Under the pieces are notes generated by a model. It ran no database searches. It was not told the DNA's origin and was given only the letters and a program-made list of their open reading frames with translations. From positions 1 through 48,487 of the forward strand of contig JOAA01000050.1 in the NCBI GenBank assembly GCA_000720375.1: a DNA stretch of 48,487 nucleotides, given 5' to 3'. This document shows positions 18,501 through 27,185 of the stretch, piece by piece (the stretch's first letter is position 1; every line of letters begins with the position of its first letter). The stretch comes from Rhodococcus rhodnii. Its GTDB lineage: Bacteria; Actinomycetota; Actinomycetes; Mycobacteriales; Pseudonocardiaceae. A program made the position numbers and the translations under genes.

Positions 18501-18653
18501 CACCATGTCGAGCACATCATCGCCAAGCTTGGCGTCACATCCCGGGCAGGCGTGGTCGGCGCACTGGCCATGGTCAATGGCGATGTAGGCAGCGTTCCGG
18601 ATGTCTTCCCCGGTGCTCGTCGGCACGCTGAACATATCGACAGGCACGACTGA
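15597..18653 (+). CDS. LAL-family LuxR transcriptional regulator
   Basis: This 1018-aa protein is a large ATP-binding LuxR regulator. Its N-terminal LVGRERERELL leads into Walker A GEPGIGKS (44-51) and Walker B LVLTLDDLHWGDD (about 155-167). A long TPR-like region follows, and a LuxR HTH starts near residue 936 (LTSREKEVAELLVTGMTSRQ, LSPRTVDHHVEHII). LAL proteins often activate secondary-metabolite or sugar-use genes in actinomycetes. This ATPase differs from the NB-ARC modules (DDLHWGD instead of DNCEH), so it is a different family. The GGGAGG lies almost against the annotated ATG, so the true start may be slightly downstream. A strong hairpin follows the gene. Confidence 0.88.
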   Translation: MWGCDVALGDGAPRLVGRERERELLKHVLDCPRDPVARVIEVVGEPGIGKSRLLGETRGAAHRQDWVVLAGHATELERHNSFGVFLDALGDHVASLDPADLAGLGTELVRELAMVFPRIPVPTACVEGGHERLVLGGERYRLHLAIRALLEHLASGPGLVLTLDDLHWGDDASFELLGYLLRHPPCAPVALLLAYRPRQRPARLAAVLTQATREGAMRRIELGPFSRDEVADFLGPDVDEARCRVLHQASGGNPFYLEALAHAPEEWLPSAAGTKQRSSAPPAARSRNSVLSLDGVPPVVSATLQAELAILPERVRLIAHASAVAGDPFQPDLVAAVAGLSRQEADSALDELVARDLVQSAGPGRFSYRHPIVRAAAYEDAGAGWLVQAHARAWNALEERAASMVRRAPHVEHAALPGNDKAIAVLVAAAEAVAGRAPADAAHWLSVALRLLPDEGEGDIRRLELTMEMARFLGISGQLWEARDVLHEVLRLLPRTAADRRVRAVSFCARLEQFLGRHAEAGALLLAELRGLPRLEDGAATTLQLGLAEQSIYRGDVADARTWANTAYKLADRHEDRPAQATAASFLAYADCLAEDVAVAFEHCDHAALLVDGLTDGELSQRLDSVEFLGYAEHDLERYDAAGRHFERGLALARASGQNSLLTKLLVGRGRVLLWQGLLAQAKDCFVEAEEAALLVRSPWLHAFALAMRCQVAALTGEVEEALRLGEEARRFAGSSDDWLAMLTATFLAQAHLMADDLDGCSSILDIFGSSPELLMIDPARRPAWFEFFTTAALALGCEAESEQWAARAEAAAVSLVGLPGRKAFALLARARVLHASGDPARASATARTAAAGFTKSGNPLDAARAWLVAGTATAAAGERPRALDELEQARALFARCGANGLQQRASRELRRLGRRVPRGVTGQRNPRDAVGPAALTSREKEVAELLVTGMTSRQIAAKLCLSPRTVDHHVEHIIAKLGVTSRAGVVGALAMVNGDVGSVPDVFPGARRHAEHIDRHD

Positions 18654-18665
18654 CCGGGGGAGGAG

Positions 18666-18704
18666 GGCGTGAAGCACGCGTTGGGGGTGCGCGTGCTTCA
18701 CGCC
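18666..18704 (+). terminator. Strong stem-loop after the LAL gene
   Basis: Perfect 15-bp arms (GGCGTGAAGCACGCG and its complement) flank a 9-nt loop, 12 nt after the LAL stop. There is no U-tract, as is common for actinobacterial terminators. Confidence 0.75.
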
Positions 18705-18799
18705 TGTATCCAGTGGAGGCCAGGCGAATGGCTCTCTGGGATCGGAGGTTTCCTGGCTGAGACTGGTTTCCTGCCACGGAGTGTGGGGAGAGGCGAATC

Positions 18800-19137
18800 A
18801 TGGAAGCTGCTCAGGAGTTCTCGGCTCGGTATGGGCTGCTGCTCGTTGTGGGAGTTGTCGTCGTTGTGTTGATCGCTGGAGTTGTTCCAGCGTTCGCTAC
18901 TTCCGCGGCTTCGTCGGGGGCACCGGTTCCGGAGCGGTAGCTCACCCAGCACATTGGGTGGCAGTCTTGCTTCCCAGAGGGACCTCCGCCTGGTTTGCCG
19001 CCAGGGTCGCAACGGTTGGAGTGTGGTTCGTTCGCCGCGCCGCGCAACTGGAATCGGCCGGAGGGCAAGGTTGATGTGGTGATCGCGGTCAGTCGGCTGC
19101 GTCCGCCCGGTAGCGCGGAACCACGGGGCAGCGTACG
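18800..19137 (+). pseudogene. Secreted alpha/beta-hydrolase (tripeptidyl aminopeptidase-like), broken N-terminus
   Basis: An ATG with GGGGAGAGG upstream opens a signal peptide: a charged start, LLLVVGVVVVVLIAG, then an AFATSA-type cleavage region. After 46 codons the frame meets TAG. The same frame then continues with QHIGWQSCFPEG, RLECGSFAAPRNW and KVDVVIAVSRLRPPG. This is the usual start of secreted actinobacterial alpha/beta-hydrolases (W..C, LECG, VP.DW, AVSR). Similarity ends at about 19137 without reaching the catalytic serine. So there is an amber mutation plus a 3' truncation. The alternative is a genuine 46-aa membrane peptide, but the in-frame continuation argues against it. From 19138 to 19428 I see no gene. 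Confidence 0.62.
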
Positions 19138-19428
19138 AACATGCTCGTCCGTTGACGAGCAGGCGCGGTAGCTTGGCGCGCTCGCTGTCTGTAGCTCGCC
19201 ACTTGTCGTGCGAGACAGTCAGATAGAGCCAGCTCGGCGCTGGCTCGTCGGCCGAAGTTTGCTTGTGCTGACATGAATTCTCGCCAGTCTGGTCCGTGGC
19301 GACGTGGTGGCGCGCACCTAGGCCGATCTCAGAAGTGGATCGAGGTTGGCATTCCGTGCGTCGTCGCTGGGTTCGGTGCCAGCAATGTTCAATTTCACTT
19401 TCTACGACTCGTTCGTTCGCTACCAGCT

Positions 19429-21258
19429 TCACCACTCCACACCGGTGCGGGTCGCTGTGGTATCGCGGCCGCTACCACCTCCGTTGCGGTTATCGGAATT
19501 GGCCGACCAAGCAGCGGCGAGGTTACGGTAGTAGCTGTTGGTGTCCAGGAGTTTCTCGTGGGTTTCCGCAGTGTGGACTTTCCCGGCGTCGAGGACGACG
19601 ATTCGGTCTGCGGCGCGCACTGTGGAGAACCGGTGCGCGATTATCAGCAGCGCGCATTCGGTGGACACTTGTCGGATGGTGCGGGTGAGCGCGGCTTCGT
19701 TGATGGCATCCGGGTGTGCGGTCGGCTCGTCCAGCAGCAGGAGGTCCGGTTTGGTCAGCAGTGCGCGGGCGATCGCGACCCGCTGACGCTCACCGCCGGA
19801 GAGCATCGTCCCATGCTCACCTACGTCGGTATCCAGGCCGCGTGGCAGCCTCGCTATCAACTCTCCCAGGTCGGCGAGCTCAATGACGCGGTGCAATTCG
19901 TCGTCACGGGCATCCGGGGCCGTATAGCTGAGGTTGTCTCGCAGTGCCCCGTGCATCACTGGGCAGTGTTGCTCCACCAGCCCAATCCGGGCGCGGTAGT
20001 CAGCCAGGGACAACGTGCTCGCGTCCTCGCCGCGGAACCGGACCTGGCCACGGTCGGGTTCGTAAAAGCGCTCGGCAAGGGCGAAGAGGGTGGACTTACC
20101 CGCGCCGGAGCGTCCGATCAGTGCCGTGCAACAGCATGGTGGGACCGTCAGGGACACGCCGTGCAGCACAGGTCGGCGGGCGTGGTAGCCGAACCACACG
20201 TCCCGGAATGCCAGTACTGGTTCGCCGTCCGTGCGCGCTGGTGTTGCGGTCGCGGGGCGGGCTGTTACGGGTTCGCGTTCGCGCGGCAGCGCCAGCACTT
20301 CGTTCACCCGCTGCAGTGCGCCACGGCTCTGCTGGATGGTGCTGATCGCTTGGAACACGGCGTCGATCGGGGTCGCCAGGTAGGTCATGTAGAGCAGGAA
20401 CGCGACGAAATCGGAGATCGAGGCGTCCCCATTGGTCACCCGAAGACTGCCGATAAGGAGGACCACCAGGAAGGCGCCGTTCACACCGAGTTCGCCGGCC
20501 GGGCCGATCATCGAGTCGAGCTTGGCCATTCGCACGCTCGCGGTGTAGGCGGAGCGGGCCGCCTGTCCGATAGTCTTGTTCTCGCGTTCCTCGGCGCGGC
20601 AGGCGCGGACGGTGCGGATGGCACACAGGGCGCGTTCGGGGCCGGCGGTCATCGATCCAATGGCGCGTTGACCGGCCAGCGAGGCGGTCCGGATCCCGCG
20701 GACCACGGTGACCACAATGGTTCCGGCGACGATCAGAACGGCCAGGACGAGCAGGAACAACCTCCAGTCGAGCCAGATCATCAACGTCACGGCACCGAGC
20801 ACGCCGATGCTGCCGGTCACCGCGTGGGTGACGCCGTCGGCGATCCCCCTGCGTAGCACCGCTACATCGGTGCCGGGCCGGGAGATCAGGTCACCGATCC
20901 GATGCTGGTTGTAGACCGGTATCCGCAGTCGCAGGAGGTGCTCGATCAAGCGCACGCGGAGCCCGAGCATGATGTCCTCGCTCGTGCGTGCCAGTGCGTA
21001 TCGGGCGAGCACCTGGATCCCTGTCTGGCAGGCGAACAGCGTGACGAGCAGCATCAGCACGCCACTCTGCAAAGGCCCGGCCAGGACGGAGTCGAGTAGA
21101 CGCTTGACCACCAGCGGCTGGGCCAATGCCAGTCCCAAACTCAGCAGTGTCAGCAGTACCGCGCCGATGATCGACCACTTGTGGTCGCGTACGGCACGCA
21201 GCATATCCCACGCCCCGGACCTCAACGTGTGGTTACTGTGCTGCTGACGGCACAGCAT
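19429..21258 (-). CDS. ABC transporter, fused permease/ATPase (lasso-cluster D-type exporter)
   Basis: An N-terminal six-helix membrane domain (for example WSIIGAVLLTLLSLGLALAQP and RLFLLVLAVLIVAGTIVV) precedes an ABC ATPase. The ATPase has Walker A GRSGAGKST, Q-loop GLVEQHCPVM, signature LSGGERQRVAIARAL, Walker B LLLLDEPT and H-loop IAHRFSTV. Fused half-transporters of this type export the mature lasso peptide and can give self-immunity. I chose the ATG at 21258 because GGAGGAGAG lies just upstream (609 aa). An ATG at 21297 would overlap the pre-frameshift stop of the B2 gene as ATGA and is a good alternative. The gene looks intact although the biosynthesis genes beside it are damaged. Confidence 0.85.
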   Translation of the reverse strand: MLCRQQHSNHTLRSGAWDMLRAVRDHKWSIIGAVLLTLLSLGLALAQPLVVKRLLDSVLAGPLQSGVLMLLVTLFACQTGIQVLARYALARTSEDIMLGLRVRLIEHLLRLRIPVYNQHRIGDLISRPGTDVAVLRRGIADGVTHAVTGSIGVLGAVTLMIWLDWRLFLLVLAVLIVAGTIVVTVVRGIRTASLAGQRAIGSMTAGPERALCAIRTVRACRAEERENKTIGQAARSAYTASVRMAKLDSMIGPAGELGVNGAFLVVLLIGSLRVTNGDASISDFVAFLLYMTYLATPIDAVFQAISTIQQSRGALQRVNEVLALPREREPVTARPATATPARTDGEPVLAFRDVWFGYHARRPVLHGVSLTVPPCCCTALIGRSGAGKSTLFALAERFYEPDRGQVRFRGEDASTLSLADYRARIGLVEQHCPVMHGALRDNLSYTAPDARDDELHRVIELADLGELIARLPRGLDTDVGEHGTMLSGGERQRVAIARALLTKPDLLLLDEPTAHPDAINEAALTRTIRQVSTECALLIIAHRFSTVRAADRIVVLDAGKVHTAETHEKLLDTNSYYRNLAAAWSANSDNRNGGGSGRDTTATRTGVEW

Positions 21259-21568
21259 GCGACTCTCCTCCAGCCCGGTGTGCGCCATCCGCGTCATGGC
21301 ACCGTGAACAGCGTGCGGAAATAGTCCGGTGGGTGGCCTCGTCAACGGCGATGTCGTCAGCCTGCACCCAGGCGTGCGCACCGAAGGGCGGCACCCGCCG
21401 ACAGCCGACGCACCATGTTGGCGTTGTGTCGTGGTACAAGCGGCACAACAGGACGGTGGCCAGCGACCGCGGGACACATCCCTCACGTGCGCCGCAAATC
21501 ATGCTCACCGCCACGACGTCGTCCCGGGCGGCCTTGGCCTGCTCATAGGTGGCGGGACGATCGGTCAC
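21233..21568 (-). CDS. Lasso peptide B2 leader peptidase (transglutaminase-like), C-terminal frameshift
   Basis: The product matches short actinobacterial lasso B2 proteins: ATYEQAKAARDDVVAVS, the catalytic-Cys region EGCVPRSLATVLLCRL, then TWCVG and the catalytic-His motif PPFGAHAWV with a following Asp. B2 cuts the leader from the precursor before ring closure. The expected C-terminal PDYFRTLFTVP is present in another frame and ends at a TGA at 21294. A single-base indel near 21350 therefore diverts the present frame to an unrelated tail. Catalytic residues precede the shift. Its ATG overlaps the B1 stop as ATGA. The N-terminal membrane part of longer B2 proteins is absent. Confidence 0.8.
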   Translation of the reverse strand: MTDRPATYEQAKAARDDVVAVSMICGAREGCVPRSLATVLLCRLYHDTTPTWCVGCRRVPPFGAHAWVQADDIAVDEATHRTISARCSRCHDADGAHRAGGESHAVPSAAQ

Positions 21569-21870
21569 CTCTGCCGCGTTGTGTCCGCAGGAGCGCCGTC
21601 TTGGTGTGCGTTGGGGGGTTGTCGGACCAAACCAGCCGTACCGAGTTCGTCCAGGAGCACGTCGACGTCCTGTATTGCGATGCGGGGGTCGACATCGAAC
21701 TCGGTGGCCAGCTGGTTCGCCGCGTCCTCGGACATGCCCCCGGCCAGTAGAGTGCGCAGCACCAGCGCCGCTGTCGGATTGAGCATCCAGTACTCGCCGC
21801 TGCGCTCATCGAGCAGCACAGTTCCGTAGTCGGTGTCGGTGACGAACACGTCTTCACGTAGTTCAAGCAT
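21565..21870 (-). CDS. Lasso peptide B1 protein (PqqD-like RiPP recognition element)
   Basis: This 101-aa protein resembles PqqD-type RRE domains: LREDVFVTDTDYGTVLLDERSGEYW, then LNPTAALVLRTLLAG, and a C-terminal DVDVLLDELGTAGLV helix. B1 binds the leader peptide and delivers the precursor to the B2 protease and cyclase. It has a good ribosome binding site (GAGGTAAGG) and lies 12 nt after the lasso C fragment and 4-nt overlapped with B2. The gene looks intact. Without a precursor or a complete cyclase in this window it probably has no substrate here. Confidence 0.82.
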   Translation of the reverse strand: MLELREDVFVTDTDYGTVLLDERSGEYWMLNPTAALVLRTLLAGGMSEDAANQLATEFDVDPRIAIQDVDVLLDELGTAGLVRQPPNAHQDGAPADTTRQR

Positions 21871-21882
21871 TCCTTACCTCTG

Positions 21883-22066
21883 TCAGCCGTGGGTCATCCG
21901 GACGCTGGTCGTCTTCTCCAGGCTGCGCAGCCACGTCTCACAGGCCACGGTCTCGTACAGAAATGCGTGCAGCTCGGGCGGCACCGCGCGGGGTGCACGC
22001 CTCCCGCAGCGCCGCCTCGTCAACCAGACCCAGCTCGGCCAGGCGGGAGCCGGCGCACAGGTCGAC
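21883..22066 (-). pseudogene. Lasso peptide C protein (asparagine synthetase-like cyclase), C-terminal remnant
   Basis: Two frames together give the end of a lasso cyclase. LAELGLVDEAALREACTPRGAA is in one frame; after a shift near 22000, PELHAFLYETVACETWLRSL runs to a stop at 21883. Position and spacing match the usual C-B1-B2-D order. The remaining ~550 residues, including the glutaminase and synthetase active sites, are missing, and so is any precursor gene. Upstream sequence to 22219 shows no gene. Confidence 0.65.
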
Positions 22067-22219
22067 ATCGTCACCGTATGGAACAGTTTGCGTCACCGAC
22101 GACGTTAGGAAGCCGCCTTACACCCGGATTAGCGATTGCCTAGCAGTGGCTTACGCACGCTCGGCGGACCGCGGGAATCAGGCGGGCCCCAGCCTCTCGA
22201 CTTCGTTTCCGGCCGCTGG

Positions 22220-25200
22220 TCACCTGTGGGGGAAGGGCGCCGGAGTCACGTCGAGCTGTTTCATGCGCTGGCAGTAGACGCTGTAGCGGCGTCGAGCTTC
22301 ACCGCGCCGTCCAGCGCGTACCAGGCCGCGCACCAGATCGAGGTGAGCTTGCTCGTCGTAGTCGTCGTAGGCGAGTAGCCGAAGCGCGTACCTAGTCATT
22401 CGGTCGACATCCTCGGCGTCGCGCAGCCGCGTGGTGAGGGCGTGCAGCACATTGAGGTAGGTGGTGCGGGCCTCCTCACGCAGCGGTATCGCCCATTCCT
22501 GGTAGGGCGTGTCCTCCAGGAAGTCCCCGGTGTAGGCCGCTTCCGCAGTGATCAGTTGTGCGGTGGCTGCGGCGCTGCCGCGGGTGTGAGCGTCCAGTGC
22601 CGGGCCGGCCAGCGTAAGGAAGCACTCCACGTCCACGTCCACATGATCGAGGTCGAGCCAGACGGCGTCCCGGTCCGACACCAGCAGAACCGGTTGTCCC
22701 GGCGCGCCCGAGGGCTGCAGCACGGTGCGCACGGTGGAGAGCAGCACCGACAGCCGGTTGCTGGTCCGCGCCGGGTCCTCCTTGGGCCACAGCAGTTCCA
22801 TCAGTTGCTCGCGTGCGATCGGCCGGCCATGCCGGGCGGTGAGGATCCGCACCAGCTGTCGGGCCTTCTTCGAGTGCCATTCAGCCGAAGCGACGGGTTT
22901 GCCGTCGCGAAAAACCTGCAGCGCACCCAGCGTCCGGATGGACACCCGCCGCTCGCGGTGAAGCAGCACCGCCAGCGGACCGGCCGCTTGCGGCGGGGTG
23001 GTCCGTACTCGATGCTGATGCAGCACGCGTACCGCCGCCTCGGCGGCAGCGCTGGTCACATGCGTGGCAGCACCTGCCACGATCAGCTGTGCGAACGCCT
23101 GATCGATGGGATAGCCCAACTCCTGCCAGATCTGCGCCGCTTCTGCGGCCAGGACGCCATGTTCGGCCGGGCTCGGGGACGCCAGGACGGTCAGCTCCAG
23201 TGCCTCAGCCAGTCCAGGGCGGTCGCGCCGACGCCGGGCCAGGGCGGCGGCACGGCTGGCGTGGATGCGGGCGGTGTCGGGCTCATTGGTGGCCAAGGCG
23301 ACCCAGCCGCGGGTGAGCAGAGCTTGGACCTGGCGGTGGCCCGGCCCCAAAGCGACCGCTTGGTCGGCGTAGTCAACCGCCGCATGCGGGTCGTCGATCA
23401 CGGACACCCGGGCGAGCCCAGTTAGCGCACACGACAGCGAGTACGCCTCGTGGTGGGATTTGGCGGCCTCCAGCGCCTCCTGGTAAGCGGCGGCAGCCTG
23501 CGCCAGCTCACCGCGCACGCGATGAGCCTCGGCTATGCCACACAACGGCCGGGAGATGAAGCGGGACCCGATGGAGGCAAAAAGGTCGCGCGCGGCACGG
23601 AAGTCGCACAGCGCCTCCTCCATCCGGCCGATGCGCGCCTCGGCGGTGGCGCGGTGGGTTAGCGCGAACGCGGCGAGGGTGGCGTGGCCCGACTGCTCGG
23701 CCAGCCGCAGCGCACAACCGGTCTCGCGTAGCGCCTGATGCGGCAATCCCAGCTCCAGCAGATGGAAGGCCCGTGTCACGTCGATGCCGAGCTGCTGCAG
23801 CAAACTGCCACCCGCCTGCGCTGCGCGCTGCGCGGCCGCCAGGTCGGCCTCGCCGCGCAGCCGGTCACCGTCATGGATCGCCAGATCCGCGTGCGCGGAG
23901 TATGCGGTGGCGAGCGCAACCTGGTCGCCGCAGCCGCGGGCCACAGCCAGCGCGCGCGTCGCCAGCTCCGCGCATCGGTCACGGTGGCCAACCTGCAGAT
24001 GGGTGCGGGCAGCCCAGGCCAGCAACAGCGCCTCGTCGGCGTCTGCCGAACCCAGCTCAGCGCGCCGAAAGATGGTCAGCGCCTCGTCGAACTCAGCGCG
24101 GGCGAAGGCGATCAGGCCCATGCGCCAGGCCAACCCCGCATCGAGCGGATCGCTGTGCGCCACCGCGTCGAAGGCGGCCATTGCCTCGTCGAGCTGCCCG
24201 CGGACGTAGCGGGCGTGACCCAGCACCGGGGTGATGCGGGAACGGTCGAGTTCTGCGGGTGCGACTCCAGAGGCGGCGAGCACCACATCACCATGCCCAC
24301 TTTCCACCATCGCCTCGCCGTGCTCGGCCAGCAGCCGGGCCGCCGCACGGTAATCGGCCGCAGTGCGATGCAGCGCGGCCGCGTCCTGCGTGGTCATCAC
24401 GGACTCCGAAGACAACACCCCCGCGAGCGGCCGGATCAGCGACCACTGCCCGGCGTCACCGTCGGCTGCTCGAACCAGGCCCCGGCGCGCCAGCTCCGGC
24501 AACAAGTCGGCGGCATCCTCCCATCCGAGTCCCCGGCACACGGAGACCGAGACACAGCCGAGGACTGCCAACTGACGCAGTAAATCCACGACCTGATCGG
24601 GTTCACACGCCAGAACTTCCTCGAGCACATACTCCCGCAACCGACCGCCCGGCCGGACCAAAGCGTCGAGGGCGGCCACCCACCGGTCCTCACCTGTTCG
24701 CCCGATCGCGTCAATCGCGATCCGCACCGCCGCCGGCCAGCCGCCAGTGCACTCCCACACCCTGTCTATGAGGCCGGCCGAGGCTTTCTCGACTTCTGCC
24801 CGCAGCAGCACCTCCACCTCGCCGCGATCTAGCTCGAGCTGTCTGGTGTCGACGTCACCGACCAGCCCTCGTCCCCGCAACCGGGTTAACGAGAACGGCA
24901 GCTGATGGCGAGTAATCAGGACCAGGCGCAGCGCCTCCGGTGCTCCCCGGCACAGGTCGGCCAGCACCCTCAGCGCAGCCGCATCGGACGGCAGCTCCTG
25001 CAGATCATCGAAGACCACCACAAGTTCGCGCCCCAACTCCTCCAGCGTGCGGCACAGCTGGTCGATAGCCGGCTGCCAGACCCGCTCCTCCGCGCTTCCA
25101 GCCTCGGGCAAGGGCACGCTCACATCACATCCGCGCTGGCGCAACGCATCCGCCAGGCCGCCGACGAACCGGGCCGGATGCGCATGCCGACGATCGATCA

Positions 25201-25459
25201 CCAGCCACGCGACCGACCGCTCCCGCACCACCTGCATCACCGCAGTCGTCTTCCCCCACCCCGCCACACCAGTCACCACAACAACCCGGTACCGCCCAAT
25301 GTCACGGCGCAACTCACCTACTACCCGCGGCTGCCCGCCTGCTTGCATCACCTCACCAGCCGAATCGGCAGCCACCACCGTGCCTTCACGGCAGCGACTC
25401 CGGTAGACGCCGAACCACAACGGCCCCTGAAGGCCAGCAGGGACAACCTCCCGGTGCAA
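22220..25459 (-). CDS. MalT-like STAND ATPase with C-terminal winged helix and BTAD
   Basis: This 1079-aa regulator has Walker A TGVAGWGKTT (about 63-72), Walker B ELVVVFDDLQEL and a MalT-like helical region (LVLITRHQLPFSLTRLRGRG). A long TPR array follows. The last ~245 residues contain an OmpR-type winged helix (SIRTLGALQVFRDGKPV, then REQLMELLWP) and a bacterial transcriptional activator domain (from about DVDVECFLTLAG). This is the reverse of the SARP order, where the DNA-binding and BTAD parts come first. Such proteins control secondary metabolism in actinomycetes. It lies upstream of the lasso remnant on the same strand, after a 150-nt gap. The start is uncertain; an in-frame ATG at residue 38 is an alternative. 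Confidence 0.83.
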   Translation of the reverse strand: MHREVVPAGLQGPLWFGVYRSRCREGTVVAADSAGEVMQAGGQPRVVGELRRDIGRYRVVVVTGVAGWGKTTAVMQVVRERSVAWLVIDRRHAHPARFVGGLADALRQRGCDVSVPLPEAGSAEERVWQPAIDQLCRTLEELGRELVVVFDDLQELPSDAAALRVLADLCRGAPEALRLVLITRHQLPFSLTRLRGRGLVGDVDTRQLELDRGEVEVLLRAEVEKASAGLIDRVWECTGGWPAAVRIAIDAIGRTGEDRWVAALDALVRPGGRLREYVLEEVLACEPDQVVDLLRQLAVLGCVSVSVCRGLGWEDAADLLPELARRGLVRAADGDAGQWSLIRPLAGVLSSESVMTTQDAAALHRTAADYRAAARLLAEHGEAMVESGHGDVVLAASGVAPAELDRSRITPVLGHARYVRGQLDEAMAAFDAVAHSDPLDAGLAWRMGLIAFARAEFDEALTIFRRAELGSADADEALLLAWAARTHLQVGHRDRCAELATRALAVARGCGDQVALATAYSAHADLAIHDGDRLRGEADLAAAQRAAQAGGSLLQQLGIDVTRAFHLLELGLPHQALRETGCALRLAEQSGHATLAAFALTHRATAEARIGRMEEALCDFRAARDLFASIGSRFISRPLCGIAEAHRVRGELAQAAAAYQEALEAAKSHHEAYSLSCALTGLARVSVIDDPHAAVDYADQAVALGPGHRQVQALLTRGWVALATNEPDTARIHASRAAALARRRRDRPGLAEALELTVLASPSPAEHGVLAAEAAQIWQELGYPIDQAFAQLIVAGAATHVTSAAAEAAVRVLHQHRVRTTPPQAAGPLAVLLHRERRVSIRTLGALQVFRDGKPVASAEWHSKKARQLVRILTARHGRPIAREQLMELLWPKEDPARTSNRLSVLLSTVRTVLQPSGAPGQPVLLVSDRDAVWLDLDHVDVDVECFLTLAGPALDAHTRGSAAATAQLITAEAAYTGDFLEDTPYQEWAIPLREEARTTYLNVLHALTTRLRDAEDVDRMTRYALRLLAYDDYDEQAHLDLVRGLVRAGRRGEARRRYSVYCQRMKQLDVTPAPFPHR

Positions 25460-25599
25460 CCTGCAGATGGTGCAACTTCCTTACCGGCACCGCATCCGTA
25501 GCCGCCGCAGCACCACGCCAATGGTGCAGCGAATTCACCCAGCTGGCCCTTTGACTGTCGCCAGTCGCTTCACTGGGTTGCGTTCACCGGCAACAACAG

Positions 25600-26260
25600 G
25601 GATCGACCTTGCCCAAGGGGCCCACGGACTCCCGGGGGCGGTGATCCGGTCCAACTCGGGTATCCGGTCCGGCGCGTGCGCAGGCGAGCCGGTCCGACTG
25701 GGGCATGATCCGGCCGGTGACCTCACGGACCGACGGTGGTTTCGGCCCCGTGCGCAGCGCATACCCACGTCCATCCCGGAAGCGCCGCAGATAGCGTCGC
25801 ACGGCCAACCCTCCACCCGGATAGCCAGCTTGTTTCATCTGTCGGAACAGTTGGGTGGCGTTGCGTTGGCCTCATTCCAGCGGCGACGCAGATTCGGTGT
25901 CGTCGTCGACGAGGTGAGCACATTGTCCCGGTCTTGGCGATCAGACGTCCACCGACCTAGCCTGAGCGAACTTGCAGACGGTGACGGCGTGCAGGCCGAG
26001 CTTGCGGCCGACCGCCGGGTTCGACAACCCCTGCCCGCGCAGGTGCTGCACCGCGGCGTAGTGCTCCCGCATTCGGGTGACAATCTTCTTCTCCGGCAAC
26101 GGATTCGCAACTGGCGGCGGCGCGACCGACGGTGCGGGCACGGGTTCGACGAGCTGGAAGCGATGCGCGTTGACCATCTTTTCCACCGCCTGACCGAGGT
26201 TCTGCCAGATGGAAACGGTCGGTGACCTGGCTCGCCCCGATCGTGACCACAGACCACCGT
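25600..26260 (-). pseudogene. ISL3-family transposase, multiply frameshifted remnant
   Basis: Fragments in successive frames spell the middle of an ISL3 transposase: VTDRFHL, EKMVNAHRFQLVE, REHYAAVQHLRGQGLSNPAVGR with KLGLHAVTVCKFAQA, LRRRWNEANA, MKQAGYPGGGLAVRRYLRRF and KPPSVREVTGRIM. At least three frameshifts separate them. Both ends of the gene are missing. It cannot be active. Confidence 0.72.
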
Positions 26261-26387
26261 CACAAGATCAGCGACTGAACCGCGCGCCCTTCACCACCAG
26301 CGCCTCCGTGTAGATTATTGGGTATATCTCCGCCAACGGCCGGGTCTGCCAGGCCTTGATCGCCTCAGCACCGCATCGGTGATGGTC

Positions 26388-26880
26388 GGAATGGTGTGGT
26401 CATCGTGACGGGAGCCGGATCGGGCATCGGACGCGCCGCGGCAATCCGCATCGTCCACGAAGGCGGACGCGTCATCGCATCCGATGTGGACAGGCAGTGT
26501 CTCGACACCCTGTCCGGCGACCTCAGTGGATTCGATGTTCACACTGTGGCCGGAGACATCACGGACCCTGCCGTTGCCGAGACGATCGTGGCAGCGGCCG
26601 GTGAGAAGGTCTGGCAAACGTCGCCGGCATCATGGACGGTTTCCTGCCGCCCGCCGAGGTGGACGACGCCACGTGGGACCGGGTGTTCGGGGCCAACCTC
26701 ACCGGACCGATGCGACTCACCAGGGCGGTCCTGCCCGGCATGATCGCGGCGGGTGGCGGCGCGATCGTGAACGTCGCCTCCGCATCGGGCGCTGCCTACA
26801 CCGCGTCGTGTCGTTTACACCAAAAGCGTCGCGTTCTTCTACAGCCCACAATGCATTCGCGCGAACGTGAATCGCGTTCC
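26388..26880 (+). pseudogene. Short-chain dehydrogenase/reductase (SDR), frameshifted and truncated
   Basis: The start VVIVTGAGSGIGRAAAIRIV is a classical SDR Rossmann motif (TGxxxGIG). After a frame change near 26610, MDGFLPPAEVDDATWDRVFGAN and AIVNVASASGAAYTAS follow. The catalytic YxxxK region is disturbed by a further shift, after which YTKSVAFFYSPQCIRANV is seen. The C-terminal third is unrecognisable. From here to 27185 only a possible scrambled tail is present. Confidence 0.75.
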
Positions 26881-27185
26881 CCGATCCGTTCGGCTCGGCC
26901 CTGGACCATGCGCGGCTGTGCTTCGGAGCTCTTCTCAGCAGGCCCGGCCGCGCGCCCACCGAGGTGCTGCTGCATTCAGCGTCAGCACGGTCGCTCGGAT
27001 CGGTGGAATACCGCGTGCCACGCACACCGCGACCAGCGGGAGATTCCCCGGTCATCGACAACCTGATCAGCCGCAACGCGGAAGCGTGACCCCGGACACA
27101 GGTGGCGGGGCGATGCCGATCGGGCACCCCCGCCACGGGAGCGCTCAGCACACGTTCAGGTTACTGCGACTGCGCCTGGTGCAAG

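Noticed and set aside
17510..18577. A 355-codon minus-strand open frame
   Set aside because: Antisense to the LAL gene; composition is Ser/Arg/Ala-rich without motifs.
19089..19274. Minus-strand frames around 19.1-19.4 kb
   Set aside because: Fragments such as SWLYLTVSHDKW look coding but no family or start could be supported.
19273..20856. A 527-codon plus-strand open frame
   Set aside because: It lies antisense to the ABC exporter, whose motifs are all clear on the minus strand; the plus frame has no family motif.
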